Below, piece after piece: positions 17,613 to 25,583 of a stretch of 64,000 nucleotides of DNA. The notes beneath the pieces were generated by a model. That model ran no database searches and was not told where the DNA came from. It worked only from the letters and a program-made list of their open reading frames with translations. Every line of letters starts with the position of its first letter. Position 1 is the stretch's first letter. The stretch covers positions 310,001 to 374,000 of the forward strand of contig NZ_JAUFQQ010000003.1 of assembly GCF_030409845.1 (NCBI RefSeq), written 5' to 3'. The stretch comes from Flavobacterium branchiarum (GTDB taxonomy: Bacteria > Bacteroidota > Bacteroidia > Flavobacteriales > Flavobacteriaceae). Position numbers and translations under genes: made by a program.

Positions 17613-20006
17613 ATGAAGCAATTTTTTAATATTTCGTTACTACTTTTCAGTACAGCTCTATTTTCACAAATTAAGATAACTGGGAGAGTTGTTACAAAAG
17701 AAAATATTCCAAGTGCATTTATTGAGGCTATATTGGTGAATAAAGATTCATTAGCCGTTAAAAGTGAACTTACTAATGAAAAAGGAGCGTTTTTCTTCGA
17801 CGTTGCTCCAGGTTTTTATACGCTGCAAATAAGGCAGAATGCAAAAATAGTCGCTTCTCAAAATTTTCAGTTAATTACTGATAAAGATTTAGGGCAAATT
17901 TCAGTAGGTGATGCGGTTGAGTTAGAATCCGTCGTTATTGAAGGGGTGAGGAAAAAATTAATAGAAAGAAAAATTGATAGAGTAGTATTTAATTTGGAAA
18001 ATTCAATTAGTTCATCAGGTGGTAACGCCTTAAGTGCGCTCAGTGTAACGCCGGGTGTACGAGTTCAAAATGAAAATATAAGTATTATTGGGAAAAGTAC
18101 ACTTGCTGTTTTAGTAGACGATAAAATTGTGCAACTTTCTGGCGATGACCTTGCTAATTATTTAAAAACAATACCTTCTTATGCTATTCAAAAAATTGAA
18201 GTTATAACTACTCCTCCTGCTAAATACGAAGCAGAAGGAAATAGTGGGTTGGTTAATATTGTGATGAAGAAAGCAAAAGAAAATTCATGGAATGCTTTAG
18301 TGCAGTCTACTTACATTCAAAAAACGTATGCTGGTCAAGCCTCTATGGGGAGCTTTAATTACAATAAGGATAAATTAAGTTTTTCTTCGGTTATTAATTA
18401 CAGAGACGTAACTGATGCATTTGAAAACAAGCAAGAGACTTATTTTCCCGATAATTTATGGTATTCGAGTAATCCTTTTAAAATAAAAGCTAAAAGTTTA
18501 AATTTAAATTTAAGCACGAATTATAAAATTAAGCCTTGGTGGACTATGGGAGTACAGGTCTTGTATGTGCAAAATAACCGAAGTTTTGACAGCAAACCCT
18601 ATACATCTATTAAAGATTATACATCAGGTAATGTTGATAGTTACTTATCGTCAGTAGTTAATGCGAAATTAAAACCAAATATTAAATCGTATAACTTTTA
18701 CAATGATTTTAAGCTTGATACTTTAGGAAGAAGGCTGACTTTAAATTTAGATTACTTTAATTTCAATAATAATGATTTCCGAGTTTATGATGGTGAATCT
18801 ATTACTTTGTCTCCTCAACCTACCTCTGAGCAATATTATGCGGGAGAGAATTCAAATATTCAAGACATCACGAATTTATCTGGAAAAGTAGATGTAGAAT
18901 ATCCAACTAAATTTGCCAAATGGAGCTATGGTGGTAAAATCTCAAGTTCTAAATCCAAGAATGACATTTATAGTTTTAATAGCGGTTTAGTCGATAATCC
19001 TGTTTCAGATTTTCCTATTACTTATTCTAAATTTGAATATACTGAAAACATTCAGTCAGCTTACTTGTCTTTAAATAAAAAAATCAATAAGAGCTGGGAG
19101 TCTCAATTTGGGTTAAGAATGGAAGCGACACAGACCCAGTCATTTGTTGAGAAATCAGGAGCAATAGAAAATAAATATTTAAAGTTTTTCCCGACATTTT
19201 ACTTGGCTTATACAATAAATGATAATTCATCACTGAATTTAAATTACAGTAAAAGAATTTCAAGACCTGGTTTTGCTAATTTAAATCCAAATATATTTTT
19301 CAGTAATCCTTTTCAAAGCCAGAGAGGTAATCCGTTGTTACAGCCTGCCTTTATAGATAATATTGACTTAAATTATAGATTTAAGGATCTTGAAAGTAAA
19401 CTTTATGTTAGTTTTTCAAATAATTTATTTGCAGGAATAGATATAACAGATCCAGCCACGGAAACAGTTGTATCGAGCACGGAAAATTATTTGGATACAC
19501 AAAGATATGGTGTTTATGAAACTTATTCTTTTACTAAATTTAAATGGCTAGAAAGTTCATTTTCATTAGATGTTAACTATACTGTTTCAAAATCAAGAGT
19601 TGCTATTACCGAACAGAAGCAGGAGGGATTTAATTCTTCAGTTTCTCTCGATAACCAGTTTACTTTAAATACTAAAAAGACAGTACTTTTTTTTGCAAAT
19701 TATTGGTACGATTTTCCAGGAATAAATGGGATATATAAAAATAAGGCAACAAGTAATTTGTCAGTAGGATTCCAATACCTATTGCTTGATAAGAATTTAA
19801 AAATCTCTTTGAATGGCAATGATATTTTTAAAACTGCAGGGCCTCGTACACGTGCAGCTGTTAATGATGTTCTCAATAAAACTGCTATGTATTTGGATAG
19901 CAGAAATCTCCAGCTATCTGTTTCTTATAAATTTGGAAATAGTAAAATAAGAGTGCAACAAAGGCAAGCTGGTAATCAAGAAGAAAGAAGAAGGACAGGG
20001 AATTAG
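17613..20006 (+). CDS. Outer membrane beta-barrel protein, TonB-dependent-receptor-like
   Basis: The protein has 797 residues. A signal peptide (ending ALFSQ) is followed by a carboxypeptidase-regulatory-like domain (about 22-95, ITGRVVTKENIPSAFIEA). Next comes a plug-like region (about 115-215, containing NALSALSVTPGVRVQNE and AIQKIEVITTPPAKYEAEGNSGLVNIVMKK). The rest is a beta barrel with KRISRPGFANLNP and FQSQRGNPLLQP, hallmarks of the OMP_b-brl_3 family. Such proteins resemble TonB-dependent receptors; the substrate cannot be inferred. A degenerate copy of its tail lies 0.3 kb upstream of its start. Confidence 0.9.
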   Translation: MKQFFNISLLLFSTALFSQIKITGRVVTKENIPSAFIEAILVNKDSLAVKSELTNEKGAFFFDVAPGFYTLQIRQNAKIVASQNFQLITDKDLGQISVGDAVELESVVIEGVRKKLIERKIDRVVFNLENSISSSGGNALSALSVTPGVRVQNENISIIGKSTLAVLVDDKIVQLSGDDLANYLKTIPSYAIQKIEVITTPPAKYEAEGNSGLVNIVMKKAKENSWNALVQSTYIQKTYAGQASMGSFNYNKDKLSFSSVINYRDVTDAFENKQETYFPDNLWYSSNPFKIKAKSLNLNLSTNYKIKPWWTMGVQVLYVQNNRSFDSKPYTSIKDYTSGNVDSYLSSVVNAKLKPNIKSYNFYNDFKLDTLGRRLTLNLDYFNFNNNDFRVYDGESITLSPQPTSEQYYAGENSNIQDITNLSGKVDVEYPTKFAKWSYGGKISSSKSKNDIYSFNSGLVDNPVSDFPITYSKFEYTENIQSAYLSLNKKINKSWESQFGLRMEATQTQSFVEKSGAIENKYLKFFPTFYLAYTINDNSSLNLNYSKRISRPGFANLNPNIFFSNPFQSQRGNPLLQPAFIDNIDLNYRFKDLESKLYVSFSNNLFAGIDITDPATETVVSSTENYLDTQRYGVYETYSFTKFKWLESSFSLDVNYTVSKSRVAITEQKQEGFNSSVSLDNQFTLNTKKTVLFFANYWYDFPGINGIYKNKATSNLSVGFQYLLLDKNLKISLNGNDIFKTAGPRTRAAVNDVLNKTAMYLDSRNLQLSVSYKFGNSKIRVQQRQAGNQEERRRTGN

Positions 20007-20010
20007 TAAG

Positions 20011-20079
20011 TTGTGTTCTTTTTACGACGTTTTTCGTGACAAACACATCAAAGAAGATTTAGAAAATTATCCAAAATAG
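20011..20079 (+). pseudogene. Remnant of the C-terminus of an MdaB-type NAD(P)H oxidoreductase gene
   Basis: One frame reads FYDVFRDKHIKEDLENYPK and then a stop. This resembles the C-terminal end of MdaB-like flavodoxin-fold oxidoreductases, which finish with a DV-x-(K/R)-(N/D) stretch and an acidic E-DF/L-x-x-Y helix. The N-terminal part of such a gene begins 54 nt further on, so tail and head are in permuted order, as after a tandem duplication with deletion. The match is short and made from memory of the family. Confidence 0.5.
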
Positions 20080-20132
20080 TTAAAAAAAGTATTTGGTCTA
20101 TAAATTATTAATCAAACAATATCTGAAAGAAA

Positions 20133-20405
20133 ATGAGTATAGCAAAAAAGGTATTATTAATCAACACGCATTTAAATTATCCAAATTGGAGCGAAGGCAC
20201 ATTGAATGCTTCGTTTTATCAAAAAGCGAAAGACTTTTTCTTAACAAATGGGTTTGAAGTTTTAGAGACGAAAGTAGAAGGCGGCTACAATACCGATGAA
20301 GAAGTAGAAAAACATTTAGAAGCAGATATTATCATCTTACAAACACCAATCAACTGGTTTGGTGCGCCATGGATTTATAAAAAATATGTAGATGAGGTTT
20401 TAAAG
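20133..20405 (+). pseudogene. Truncated MdaB-like NAD(P)H-dependent oxidoreductase
   Basis: The reading frame opens normally (MSIAKKVLLINTHLNYPNWSEGTLN), with the flavodoxin-fold strand and the later QTPINWFGAPWIYKKYVDEVL motif typical of MdaB/Flavodoxin_2 oxidoreductases. Full-length relatives have about 200 residues. Here homology stops after about 90 residues, and the frame then runs on to 20459 through antisense toxin sequence (KSCFPIMVIISIRLSPLI). About half of the flavin-binding fold is missing, so activity is unlikely. The break coincides with the end of the ParE-like toxin gene on the other strand. Confidence 0.8.
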
Positions 20406-20677
20406 TCTTGCTTTCCGATAATGGTGATAATTTCTATCCGTTTGTCTCCATTGATTTGATAGTAAATAGTATCAACACCACAAACGCAGTAACGGTAACT
20501 TTTTTTAATGTGATCGGCAGATGGAAATAAAAAAGGATTTTCCTCTATTTTATCAAAACAATCATAAAACATATTGAAATAGTTATCAGCTACAACAATA
20601 CCAAACTTGGCAACGCCATAATAATAAATTCTCCTTAAATCTTCTTTTGCCTCGCTACTTAAATAATAGCTATACAT
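20375..20677 (-). CDS. ParE/RelE-superfamily toxin with a borrowed C-terminus
   Basis: The protein has 100 residues with the ParE layout: an N-terminal helical pair (YYLSSEAKEDLRRIYYYGVAKFG), an FDKIEENPFLFPSAD segment, and a central beta sheet with YRYCVCGVDTIYYQING and IEIITIIGKQDF. ParE toxins usually poison DNA gyrase, while relatives cleave mRNA; which applies here is not visible. The last eight or so residues (KTSSTYFL) are encoded by the antisense of the truncated oxidoreductase gene, so the original stop was lost at the junction. It overlaps the antitoxin gene by 8 nt. Confidence 0.85.
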   Translation of the reverse strand: MYSYYLSSEAKEDLRRIYYYGVAKFGIVVADNYFNMFYDCFDKIEENPFLFPSADHIKKSYRYCVCGVDTIYYQINGDKRIEIITIIGKQDFKTSSTYFL

Positions 20678-20915
20678 TAGGCAAATCTTTTTTAAATTCA
20701 GCTAACATTTCTTCTCTGGTTTGTTTTTTTGCAAAGCCGCTTTTTTCTCCCTTATCTATTTTAGCTCTCACAAAATCATAATATTCTTCTCGCGAGCGGG
20801 CTTGTTTAATCAAATAGTTGATAGCTTCGCTTTTACTACTAAACTCTTCGGTGTTGACCTGATTTTTTAGCCACTCTTCATTAAGGGCGGTTAGTGATAT
20901 GCTTTGTCGTGTCAT
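20670..20915 (-). CDS. ParD-like antitoxin
   Basis: The protein has 81 residues. It begins MTRQSISLTALNEEWLKNQV, a ribbon-helix-helix DNA-binding start, and continues KSEAINYLIKQARSREEYY into a charged, flexible toxin-binding tail (KKQTREEMLAEFKKDLPNV). It is encoded upstream of the toxin and overlaps it by 8 nt, the usual antitoxin-first order. An inverted repeat just upstream may be its operator. Confidence 0.87.
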   Translation of the reverse strand: MTRQSISLTALNEEWLKNQVNTEEFSSKSEAINYLIKQARSREEYYDFVRAKIDKGEKSGFAKKQTREEMLAEFKKDLPNV

Positions 20916-20933
20916 GATAAAAAATATAAGATT

Positions 20934-20949
20934 GGTGCAAATTTACACC
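20934..20949. promoter_or_regulatory. Candidate ParD operator
   Basis: GGTGCAAATTTACACC is a 16-bp palindrome with one mismatched pair, ending 19 nt upstream of the antitoxin start. ParD-type antitoxins autorepress through such sites. The assignment comes from position and symmetry only. Confidence 0.45.
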
Positions 20950-21053
20950 ATAATTTTGGAAATGGAAAAAGATTCAGTCAAAAACTTAAATTGACAAAAA
21001 AAATGGGTCAAGGTATAGTGTTGTGGTGGAATATTAAAAAATTACGATTTTGT

Positions 21054-21123
21054 ATTGATGCTCAATTTTGTAAATATTTTCACCGGTTTCTAGGCATAAA
21101 AAAAGGCCTAAAATAATTTAGGA
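21054..21123. repeat. 70-bp direct repeat, left copy
   Basis: This matches 22519-22588 at 68 of 70 positions. It includes a hairpin corresponding to the tRNA-Tyr terminator, but no tRNA follows here. The two copies bracket the erythromycin esterase gene. Confidence 0.95.
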
Positions 21124-21163
21124 ATACAGTTAAATAAATCAATTAACTAGAAAATTAGATTTA

Positions 21164-22393
21164 TTAATTTAACAAACTCGATTCGCTCGATTTTTTAATA
21201 AATATAATTCCATCAAATGCTTCTTTTAATTTTTCTTTTTGAATCATCTTAGGGGAATAAGTAGATCCGATATCTCTGTAAAGCACTTTGGACATTACGA
21301 ATTCATTTAATAGGGGAGATAAATTACTTTTGTGAAAATCTAAAAAATATATGTCAGAAGAAGCATTGTTGAATACCTCAGTGCTTGTTTTTTCTAAAGG
21401 TTCATGGATAGAATACTTTTTAATTTTGTTATTTACAATATCCCAAGCATTAAAACTACCAGATCCAAAGTCAAAACCAGCGCTATAATATTTTTCTGAA
21501 TATTTATTTTTTAAACGATACCCTAGGGATGTAAATGAAATATTGTTTTTTTTAATATGGGAATTGTGAGCGCAAATAAATATATTATTATTACTATTTT
21601 CTACTAACCAATTTACATTTTCAAACATAAGTTCATCCCTGTGGCTTTGAGTATAATTTAACTTCATTGAAATGTATTGTAAAATAGAATTGTTAAGTTG
21701 CCATAAATATGGATCTTTTAGATGTTTCAATTCTAATTCTAAAGACTTTAATATTAGATAGTGTTCTTCAAAATCTTTTTTTCTAAGTTTTGTTAAATTA
21801 TTTTTTGAAACATAATTATTTAATACGGTAAGATATTTTTGGTTATTGGGTGAAGAATTGCTTTGTAGGTATTTGTAAAGTATATCTGTTGCATTTTGAC
21901 AATTCAAAACATCAATGCCGATAAATGTTAATTGGTTTTCTTTATTTTGTGTTGAATTATATAGTTTCATCCATTCAATCAATGATAATGTTTCGTTTGT
22001 ATTCCATATCCAATATCCAATTTTATTTAGGAGATCTTTTGGATTAAGCTTCTCTTCATTCTTAATGTATGAATTAATGGCTAAACAGTCACTGTAATTT
22101 GCTTCTATTGCAAGTGTTTTGACATTACAATTAAAGACAAGGTATCTGAAAAACTTATCTTTTAAATCCTGAAATTCTTTAGTGCCATGCGTCGCCTCTC
22201 CAAAACCAAATATTTTTACATTTTGAAATATATCCTTCAATTTAAAGGGTTCTTTAAAAGGATATTCTGGATTTGAATTATCAATGTCGATCAAACTTGA
22301 ATTAATAGATGTAATTAATTCTTTATTTTGTGATCGTACTGATTTAAAAGAAGTGATAAAAATTATTAATACTAATATTTTTAATTTATGCAT
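21164..22393 (-). CDS. Erythromycin esterase family protein
   Basis: The protein has 409 residues. The signal-like N-terminus is MHKLKILVLIIFITSF. Erythromycin-esterase (PF05139) motifs follow: IFGFGEATHGTKEF with the conserved Glu and His, KTLAIEANYSDCLAIN, and FICAHNSHIKK with a second conserved His. Family members hydrolyse the macrolactone of macrolides, but many homologues have other or unknown substrates, so resistance should not be assumed. An export signal is unusual for a resistance esterase and suggests a periplasmic or extracellular role. The gene lies between 70-bp direct repeats beside tRNA-Tyr, a sign of acquisition. Confidence 0.85.
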   Translation of the reverse strand: MHKLKILVLIIFITSFKSVRSQNKELITSINSSLIDIDNSNPEYPFKEPFKLKDIFQNVKIFGFGEATHGTKEFQDLKDKFFRYLVFNCNVKTLAIEANYSDCLAINSYIKNEEKLNPKDLLNKIGYWIWNTNETLSLIEWMKLYNSTQNKENQLTFIGIDVLNCQNATDILYKYLQSNSSPNNQKYLTVLNNYVSKNNLTKLRKKDFEEHYLILKSLELELKHLKDPYLWQLNNSILQYISMKLNYTQSHRDELMFENVNWLVENSNNNIFICAHNSHIKKNNISFTSLGYRLKNKYSEKYYSAGFDFGSGSFNAWDIVNNKIKKYSIHEPLEKTSTEVFNNASSDIYFLDFHKSNLSPLLNEFVMSKVLYRDIGSTYSPKMIQKEKLKEAFDGIIFIKKSSESSLLN

Positions 22394-22518
22394 CTTGTAG
22401 ACTATTTAAAAAATAACAATAATTTTAAATTTGAGTATATTTTGTTAATTGAGTAAATTGAATTTTTTACGGATCAATCCTAAAAGTTGTGATGGAAAGA
22501 TAGAAAAAAGTTTTTTTT

Positions 22519-22588
22519 ATTGATGCTCAATTTTGTAAATATTTCCACCGGTTTCTAGGCATAAAAAAAGTCCTAAAATAATTTAGGA
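22519..22588. repeat. 70-bp direct repeat, right copy (contains tRNA-Tyr terminator)
   Basis: This copy lies in its native place, just 3' of tRNA-Tyr on the minus strand, and includes most of its terminator hairpin. It differs from the left copy at two positions, one of which weakens the hairpin of the left copy. Confidence 0.95.
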
Positions 22589-22594
22589 CTTTTT
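22563..22594 (-). terminator. Intrinsic terminator of tRNA-Tyr
   Basis: Arms AAGTCCTAAA and TTTAGGACTT with A and T runs lie directly after the encoded CCA end. Confidence 0.85.
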
Positions 22595-22678
22595 TGGTGG
22601 GGAGAGCAGGATTCGAACCTGCGAAGTTTTCACAGCAGATTTACAGTCTGCCCTCGTTGGCCGCTTGAGTATCTCCCC
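22595..22678 (-). tRNA. tRNA-Tyr (anticodon GTA)
   Basis: This is a long-variable-arm tRNA. The acceptor stem GGGGAGA pairs with TCTCCCC, the anticodon stem GCAGA/TCTGC encloses CTGTAAA, giving anticodon GTA, and the T-arm has GGTTCGAATCC. Discriminator A and CCA are encoded, unlike in the tRNA-Val genes here. It lies 51 nt downstream of tRNA-Val copy 3. Confidence 0.97.
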
Positions 22679-22697
22679 GATACTCGCTAATTTTGTA

Positions 22698-22728
22698 AAA
22701 AAAACTCCTTAATTGCTTAAGGAGTTTT
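22698..22728 (-). terminator. Hairpin between tRNA-Val copy 3 and tRNA-Tyr
   Basis: Arms AACTCCTTAA and TTAAGGAGTT follow the tRNA on the minus strand. It may terminate or guide processing, as tRNA-Tyr lies just downstream. Confidence 0.65.
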
Positions 22729-22729
22729 G

Positions 22730-22804
22730 TGGGCGATGAGGGGTTCGAACCCCCGACCCCCTCGGTGTAAACGAGGTGCTCTGAACCAGCTGAGCTAATC
22801 GCCC
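22730..22804 (-). tRNA. tRNA-Val (anticodon TAC), copy 3
   Basis: The tRNA matches copies 1 and 2, but its flanks differ more. The promoter -7 box TATATTTG is kept at 22843-22850 (minus strand). This copy, paired with tRNA-Tyr, is probably the ancestral locus. Confidence 0.97.
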
Positions 22805-23016
22805 TATTTTACTAGGTTGCTATCATTTTGTGATTGCGAGTGCAAATATAAGACTGTTTTTCGTATCTCCAAAGCTTTTTTAAATAAAATGTAATTTAAA
22901 TTTGCAATTAATTTTTAGCTTGTTGATATTTAGTTATTTGTAAAACTTGATTTTTGTATTAAAAATCAAGTTTTACCTATTTTGTTGTCTTTTTATGCTT
23001 ATTTGTTTTGTCTTTT

Positions 23017-24255
23017 TTATTTCTCTTCACCAGATAAAGGCAGTTCGGCTACTACAAATGTGCTTCCGCCTGCGTAAATGAAATCATTTTTAGTTGCATT
23101 TTCTTTAGCTGCGACAAAAGCATCAGAGACCGAATCGTATTTTTCACCAATTAATTCATGCTTTTTAGCATTTTCTTGTAAAATAGAAGTCGGTAAACCA
23201 CGCGTGGAATTAGGACTACAGAAATAGTATTGTGCTTCTTTTGGGAATAGGGGTAGGATAGAATCTAAATCTTTATCATTAACAACACCTAGAACGATAT
23301 GCAAGTTATCGAAAGTTTCTTTTTTTAACTGATTCATCACAATTGCTAAACCATGTTTGTTATGAGCCGTATCACAGATTATCTTTGGACTTTTACCCAG
23401 TTGTTGCCATCTTCCTTGTAAACCTGTGTTGGTAGTCACTTTTAATAAACCCGTTTTAAGGTTTTCGTCATTGACTTTAAAATCATTTAAGGCATTTAAA
23501 ATATGAATCGTTTGCTGTACCGTCTTTTTATTATGTAGTTGGTAATCTCCTAATAAGTCCGAAGGAAAAACTTCGGTGATTAAATCTGCAGCAAAATAAA
23601 TTGGCGCATTGTTCTCTTTTGCTTTAGCTAAAAAAACGGCTTTTGTGTCGAGAGTATATTCTCCAATTACAACTGGAGAGTTTGGTTTAATTATTCCAGC
23701 TTTTTCGCCTGCAATTGCTGTTGGTGTATTTCCTAAAAATTGGGTGTGATCCAAATCTATATTGGTAATCACCGAGATTAGCGGTTTGATAATATTAGTA
23801 GCGTCTAATCTTCCGCCTAGTCCCACTTCAATAATAGCAATGTCTACTTTTTGTTTCGCAAAATAATCAAATGCTAACCCAACCGACATTTCGAAAAAGC
23901 TCATATCATTAGATTCAAAAAAAGTCTTGTGTTTGCTTATGAATTCGCAGACAAAATCTTCAGAAATTTCTACACCGTTAATTTTAATGCGTTCACGAAA
24001 ATCTTTTAAATGTGGTGAAGTGTACAATCCAACTTTGCATCCTGCTTCTTGTAATATTGAAGCTAGCATATGAGAGGTTGAACCTTTACCATTTGTTCCA
24101 GCAACATGAATGCATTTCAATTGATTTTCAGGATTATCAAGATGAGAAGCCAGTAGCTTAATGTTGGTTAAATCTTCTTTATATGCCGAAGCTCCCTGTA
24201 ATTGGTACATTGGGAGTTGATTAAACATCCAGTTTGTAGTTTCTTGATAGTTCAT
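23017..24255 (-). CDS. folC: Bifunctional folylpolyglutamate synthase / dihydrofolate synthase
   Basis: The protein has 412 residues, the usual length for the family. The Mur-ligase-type P-loop is HVAGTNGKGSTSHML near residue 50. It is followed by IGLYTSPHLKDFRERI-type substrate wording (GLYTSPHLKDF), EVGLGGRLDATNII, ITNIDLDHTQFLG and the C-terminal ligase motif CDTAHNKHG. The enzyme adds glutamate to dihydropteroate or tetrahydrofolates using ATP in the cytoplasm. It stands alone, diverging from exbB. Confidence 0.95.
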   Translation of the reverse strand: MNYQETTNWMFNQLPMYQLQGASAYKEDLTNIKLLASHLDNPENQLKCIHVAGTNGKGSTSHMLASILQEAGCKVGLYTSPHLKDFRERIKINGVEISEDFVCEFISKHKTFFESNDMSFFEMSVGLAFDYFAKQKVDIAIIEVGLGGRLDATNIIKPLISVITNIDLDHTQFLGNTPTAIAGEKAGIIKPNSPVVIGEYTLDTKAVFLAKAKENNAPIYFAADLITEVFPSDLLGDYQLHNKKTVQQTIHILNALNDFKVNDENLKTGLLKVTTNTGLQGRWQQLGKSPKIICDTAHNKHGLAIVMNQLKKETFDNLHIVLGVVNDKDLDSILPLFPKEAQYYFCSPNSTRGLPTSILQENAKKHELIGEKYDSVSDAFVAAKENATKNDFIYAGGSTFVVAELPLSGEEK

Positions 24256-24386
24256 TTATTTCTTGTAAAATAGTTGCTGATTGAAATAATTTTCGTTTTT
24301 TTTAGTTTAATATAACAACGAAAAGTATCTTTATTGCAAAATTGGAATATTTTTTAGAATTAATTATTAAAAACAAGAATTAATAT

Positions 24387-25082
24387 ATGTTTAGCTTCAT
24401 TCAATTACAAGCGGATACTATTGCAAACGCCGCATCTAACGTAGTTATAGAAAAAATTGCACCAAATACAGAAATTTCTGTTTTAGGATTTATTTTAAAA
24501 GGAGGGGTCTTTCTTATTCCAATCGCCATCTTATTATTCTATACTTTTTATATAATCATTGAACGTTATTTATATATAAGTAAAGCTTCAAAAATCGATA
24601 ATCGATTAATGATGGATGTAAGTATGAATCTAAATTCGGGAAATTTAGATATGGCTAGAAGCATTGTAGAGAGAAGTGATACTGCTGCAGGAAATATTCT
24701 TAAAGAAGGTGTACTTGTTATTGGTAGACCAATTGCCGAAATAGAATCGAATATGGATCGTGCTGCCGATATTGAAATAGGTGAGATGGAAAGACGTCTT
24801 GGGCATTTAGGTCTTATTGCGGGTATTGCGCCTACTTTAGGATTTATTGGAACAATTTCTGGAGTTATAAAAATATTTTATAGCATTTCGGTTACTGAGA
24901 ATATTAGTATTGGTAATATTTCTGGAGGATTGTATGAAAAAATGATTAGTAGTGGTTCGGGGTTAATTGTTGGTATTATTGCTTATAGTGCTTACCACCT
25001 TTTGAATGGTAAAATTGATGATTTTGCTCTGAAAATTCAGAAGCAAATACTAGAATTTGTAAATATTATTCAAAGATCATAA
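24387..25082 (+). CDS. MotA/TolQ/ExbB proton channel family protein
   Basis: The protein has 231 residues with three membrane helices (about 35-58, 143-165 and 188-210). The conserved stretch LGHLGLIAGIAPTLGFIGTISGVIKIF is the signature of ExbB/TolQ channel proteins, which pair with ExbD to convert proton flow into work on TonB or TolA. The N-terminal segment before the first helix is about 30 residues. exbD follows after 3 nt. A TonB-like gene converges on the pair, so the three probably energise outer membrane receptors such as the one at 17613. Confidence 0.93.
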   Translation: MFSFIQLQADTIANAASNVVIEKIAPNTEISVLGFILKGGVFLIPIAILLFYTFYIIIERYLYISKASKIDNRLMMDVSMNLNSGNLDMARSIVERSDTAAGNILKEGVLVIGRPIAEIESNMDRAADIEIGEMERRLGHLGLIAGIAPTLGFIGTISGVIKIFYSISVTENISIGNISGGLYEKMISSGSGLIVGIIAYSAYHLLNGKIDDFALKIQKQILEFVNIIQRS

Positions 25083-25085
25083 GCT

Positions 25086-25481
25086 ATGTCTATAAAAAGA
25101 AAAAGAAGATTTCATGCCGAGGTGGCAACTTCATCGCTAAGTGACATTATGTTTTTCTTGCTTTTGTTTTTCTTGATTATATCTACATTGGCAAATCCAA
25201 ATGTTATAAAAATGACATTGCCTAAAGCCAAAGCAAATGAAAAAACAAACAAACAATTCATAAGTATATCAGTTACCGAAGATAAAAAATTCTTCATCGA
25301 TAAACAGCCTGTAGATTTTGAAGAGTTAGAAACGAGTTTAATGTCCAAATTAGGAACAGATAAAGAACAAACAGTAGTTGTAAGGATTCCGTTTAATCTT
25401 CAAGTACAAGACTTGGTAGATGTGCTTCAAATAGGAGTAAGGAATAATCTTAAGTTTGTTATTGCTACGAGTCCCAAATAA
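25086..25481 (+). CDS. ExbD/TolR biopolymer transporter
   Basis: The protein has 131 residues. A short basic cytoplasmic N-terminus (KRKRRFHAEV) leads into one membrane helix (SLSDIMFFLLLFFLIIST). That helix carries the conserved Asp of the SDIMF motif needed for proton conduction. The remainder is a periplasmic domain of alternating strands and helices ending VIATSPK. It is cotranscribed with exbB. Confidence 0.93.
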   Translation: MSIKRKRRFHAEVATSSLSDIMFFLLLFFLIISTLANPNVIKMTLPKAKANEKTNKQFISISVTEDKKFFIDKQPVDFEELETSLMSKLGTDKEQTVVVRIPFNLQVQDLVDVLQIGVRNNLKFVIATSPK

Positions 25482-25523
25482 TAAAAATTTTTTGAGATAA
25501 CTGGATTTCTGATTCAGTTGAGA

Positions 25524-25571
25524 CCAATAAAAAAGGCTTTCAGATTTTAGACTGAAAGCCTTTTTTATTGG
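25524..25571. terminator. Bidirectional terminator between exbD and the TonB-like gene
   Basis: The arms at 25524-25543 and 25552-25571 are exact 20-bp reverse complements around an 8-nt loop, with A and T runs on the outside, so it can stop transcription from both convergent genes. Confidence 0.93.
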
Positions 25572-25583
25572 ATCTTATATTTT

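Noticed and set aside
20904..21116. 70-residue frame divergent from the antitoxin gene
   Set aside because: It crosses the operator region and the 70-bp repeat and is rich in Lys/Asn by base composition; no domain is seen.
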